A program made the position numbers and the translations under genes. 64,000 nt of DNA, from contig NZ_LT629705.1 of the NCBI RefSeq assembly GCF_900103875.1, forward strand, positions 5,651,001 through 5,715,000, given 5' to 3'. Shown piece after piece: positions 63,069-64,000 of the stretch. Source of the stretch: Pseudomonas arsenicoxydans. GTDB lineage: Bacteria > Pseudomonadota > Gammaproteobacteria > Pseudomonadales > Pseudomonadaceae. Below the pieces are notes generated by a model. That model saw nothing but the letters and a program-made list of their open reading frames with translations. It searched no databases and was not told the origin of the DNA. How positions within the stretch are numbered: the stretch's first letter is position 1; every line of letters starts with the position of its first letter.

Positions 63069-64000
63069 GAGCCAGAACCTTGGTCAGCGCCTCAAGGAAG
63101 CGACTGTTTTCAGCCGGCAAACCGATGGTGATACGCAGGTGGTTCGGCAAGCCGTAATTGGCCACAGGACGCACAATCACGCCTTCGCGCAGCAGGCCCT
63201 GAAACACTGGCGCTGCAACACGACCGACATCGACGCAAATGAAGTTGCCCTTGGACGCAATCCAGCTCAGCCCCAACAGGCGAAAACCCGCTTCAAGCTG
63301 CTGCATGCCGGATTCGTTCAGACGACGGCTTTCGGCCAGGTAATCGGTGTCTTGCAAGGCAGCGCACGCAGCAGCCAGGGCCAGGCTGTTGACGTTGAAC
63401 GGCTGACGCACACGGTTCAGCACATCCGCGACCACAGCGGTGGACAAACCATAACCCACCCGCAGCGCCGCCAGGCCGTAAGCCTTGGAGAACGTGCGCG
63501 AGACCAACAGGTTCGGATAAGCCGCCAGATAATCCAGGCCGTCCGGCAAATCGCTGCCTTCGGCATATTCGATGTAGGCCTCGTCCAGCACCACCAGCAC
63601 GTGTGCCGGTACATCCTGGAGGAATTCGTCCAGCGCCTCGGCATCGAACCAGGTCCCGGTTGGGTTGTTCGGGTTGGCGATAAAGACCACGCGGGTATTG
63701 GCATCGATCGCCGCCAGCATGGCCGACAGGTCATGACCCCAGTCCTTGGCCGGAATCACTTTGGCCTCCGCACCCACGGCCTGGGTCACGATCGGGTAGA
63801 CCGCGAACGCGTGCTCGCTGAACACCGCGTTCAGACCCGGCGCCAGATAGGCGCGGGCAACCAGCTCGAGGATGTCGTTGGAACCATTGCCCAGCGTCAC
63901 CTGATTGAGCTCGACACGGCACTGCTCAGCCAGCAAGGTCTTGAGCGCAAAACCGTTGCCGTCCGGATAACGGGTCAGCTCGGCCAGTGCGTCACGAATC
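63061..64000 (-). CDS. hisC: Histidinol-phosphate/aromatic aminotransferase (HisC type), 5'-partial
   Basis: C-terminal 312 residues of a fold-type I PLP aminotransferase; the frame is open past the window end. GNGSNDILELVARAYLAPG, FIANPNNPTGTW, the LDEAYIEYAEG motif and the PLP lysine in SRTFSKAYGLAALRVGYGLS are intact. In this tyrA-aroA-cmk context it is the second HisC-like enzyme of Pseudomonas, thought to serve in aromatic amino-acid synthesis as well as histidine; the choice is not decided by the sequence. Confidence 0.93.
   Translation of the reverse strand, partial: IRDALAELTRYPDGNGFALKTLLAEQCRVELNQVTLGNGSNDILELVARAYLAPGLNAVFSEHAFAVYPIVTQAVGAEAKVIPAKDWGHDLSAMLAAIDANTRVVFIANPNNPTGTWFDAEALDEFLQDVPAHVLVVLDEAYIEYAEGSDLPDGLDYLAAYPNLLVSRTFSKAYGLAALRVGYGLSTAVVADVLNRVRQPFNVNSLALAAACAALQDTDYLAESRRLNESGMQQLEAGFRLLGLSWIASKGNFICVDVGRVAAPVFQGLLREGVIVRPVANYGLPNHLRITIGLPAENSRFLEALTKVLARG

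Overview
The window is chromosomal DNA of a fluorescent Pseudomonas (P. fluorescens group or close relative). The reasons are the GC-rich codon use, a perfectly recognisable OprI lipoprotein, the gene order oprI / L,D-transpeptidase / tesA / ABC transporter / greB, typical Pseudomonas REP hairpins, and the classical O-antigen locus lying between ihfB-rpsA and wbpM-comEA.

Layout. 1-17.2 kb is ordinary housekeeping and envelope DNA: the end of a DAHP synthase, a small GNAT, OprI, an L,D-transpeptidase, TesA, a YbbA/YbbP-type ABC transporter, GreB, DoxX, MltF-type lytic transglycosylase, TatD, a chemoreceptor, a DUF962 protein, a thioesterase, a CHAD protein, a lipoprotein and a patatin. 17.3-25.3 kb is a complete kdpFABC-kdpDE potassium uptake locus on the minus strand. 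25.7-32.3 kb holds an ethanolamine permease, a DUF1989 gene with its GntR regulator, and a TetR gene convergent with a ketosynthase/SDR pair.

32.4-56.9 kb is the O-antigen biosynthesis locus, bounded by wbpM on the left and by lapA-like/ihfB/rpsA on the right. It encodes dTDP-sugar synthesis (rmlB, rmlD, rmlA, then FdtA- and FdtB-like enzymes and a GNAT, predicting a 3-acylamino-3,6-dideoxyhexose), a Wzm/Wzt ABC exporter, glycosyltransferases of families GT61, GT2 and GT4, two NAD-dependent sugar epimerase/reductases, a WbpL-like initiating transferase and WbpM. The export route therefore looks ABC-dependent; no wzx or wzy was seen.

Inside this locus an AT-rich stretch (about 36.7-43.1 kb) runs on the opposite strand and is hemmed in by at least five broken IS66-family pieces. 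It carries a CDP-glycerol glycerophosphotransferase-like protein, a CysC-like kinase fused to a SAM methyltransferase, and an OafA-type acyltransferase. Together these look like a phosphate/methyl/acyl decoration or chain-capping module for the O chain. The neighbouring wbpL-like gene contains G tracts of 7, 8 and 10 and is frameshifted exactly at the G8 tract, which suggests a phase-variable switch or a recent loss of function. These two points are the most unusual parts of the window.

57.1-64 kb is conserved core: LapA-like protein, IhfB, a small lipoprotein, ribosomal protein S1, cytidylate kinase, a TyrA-AroA fusion and the C-terminal part of a HisC-type aminotransferase, the last three with overlapping genes.
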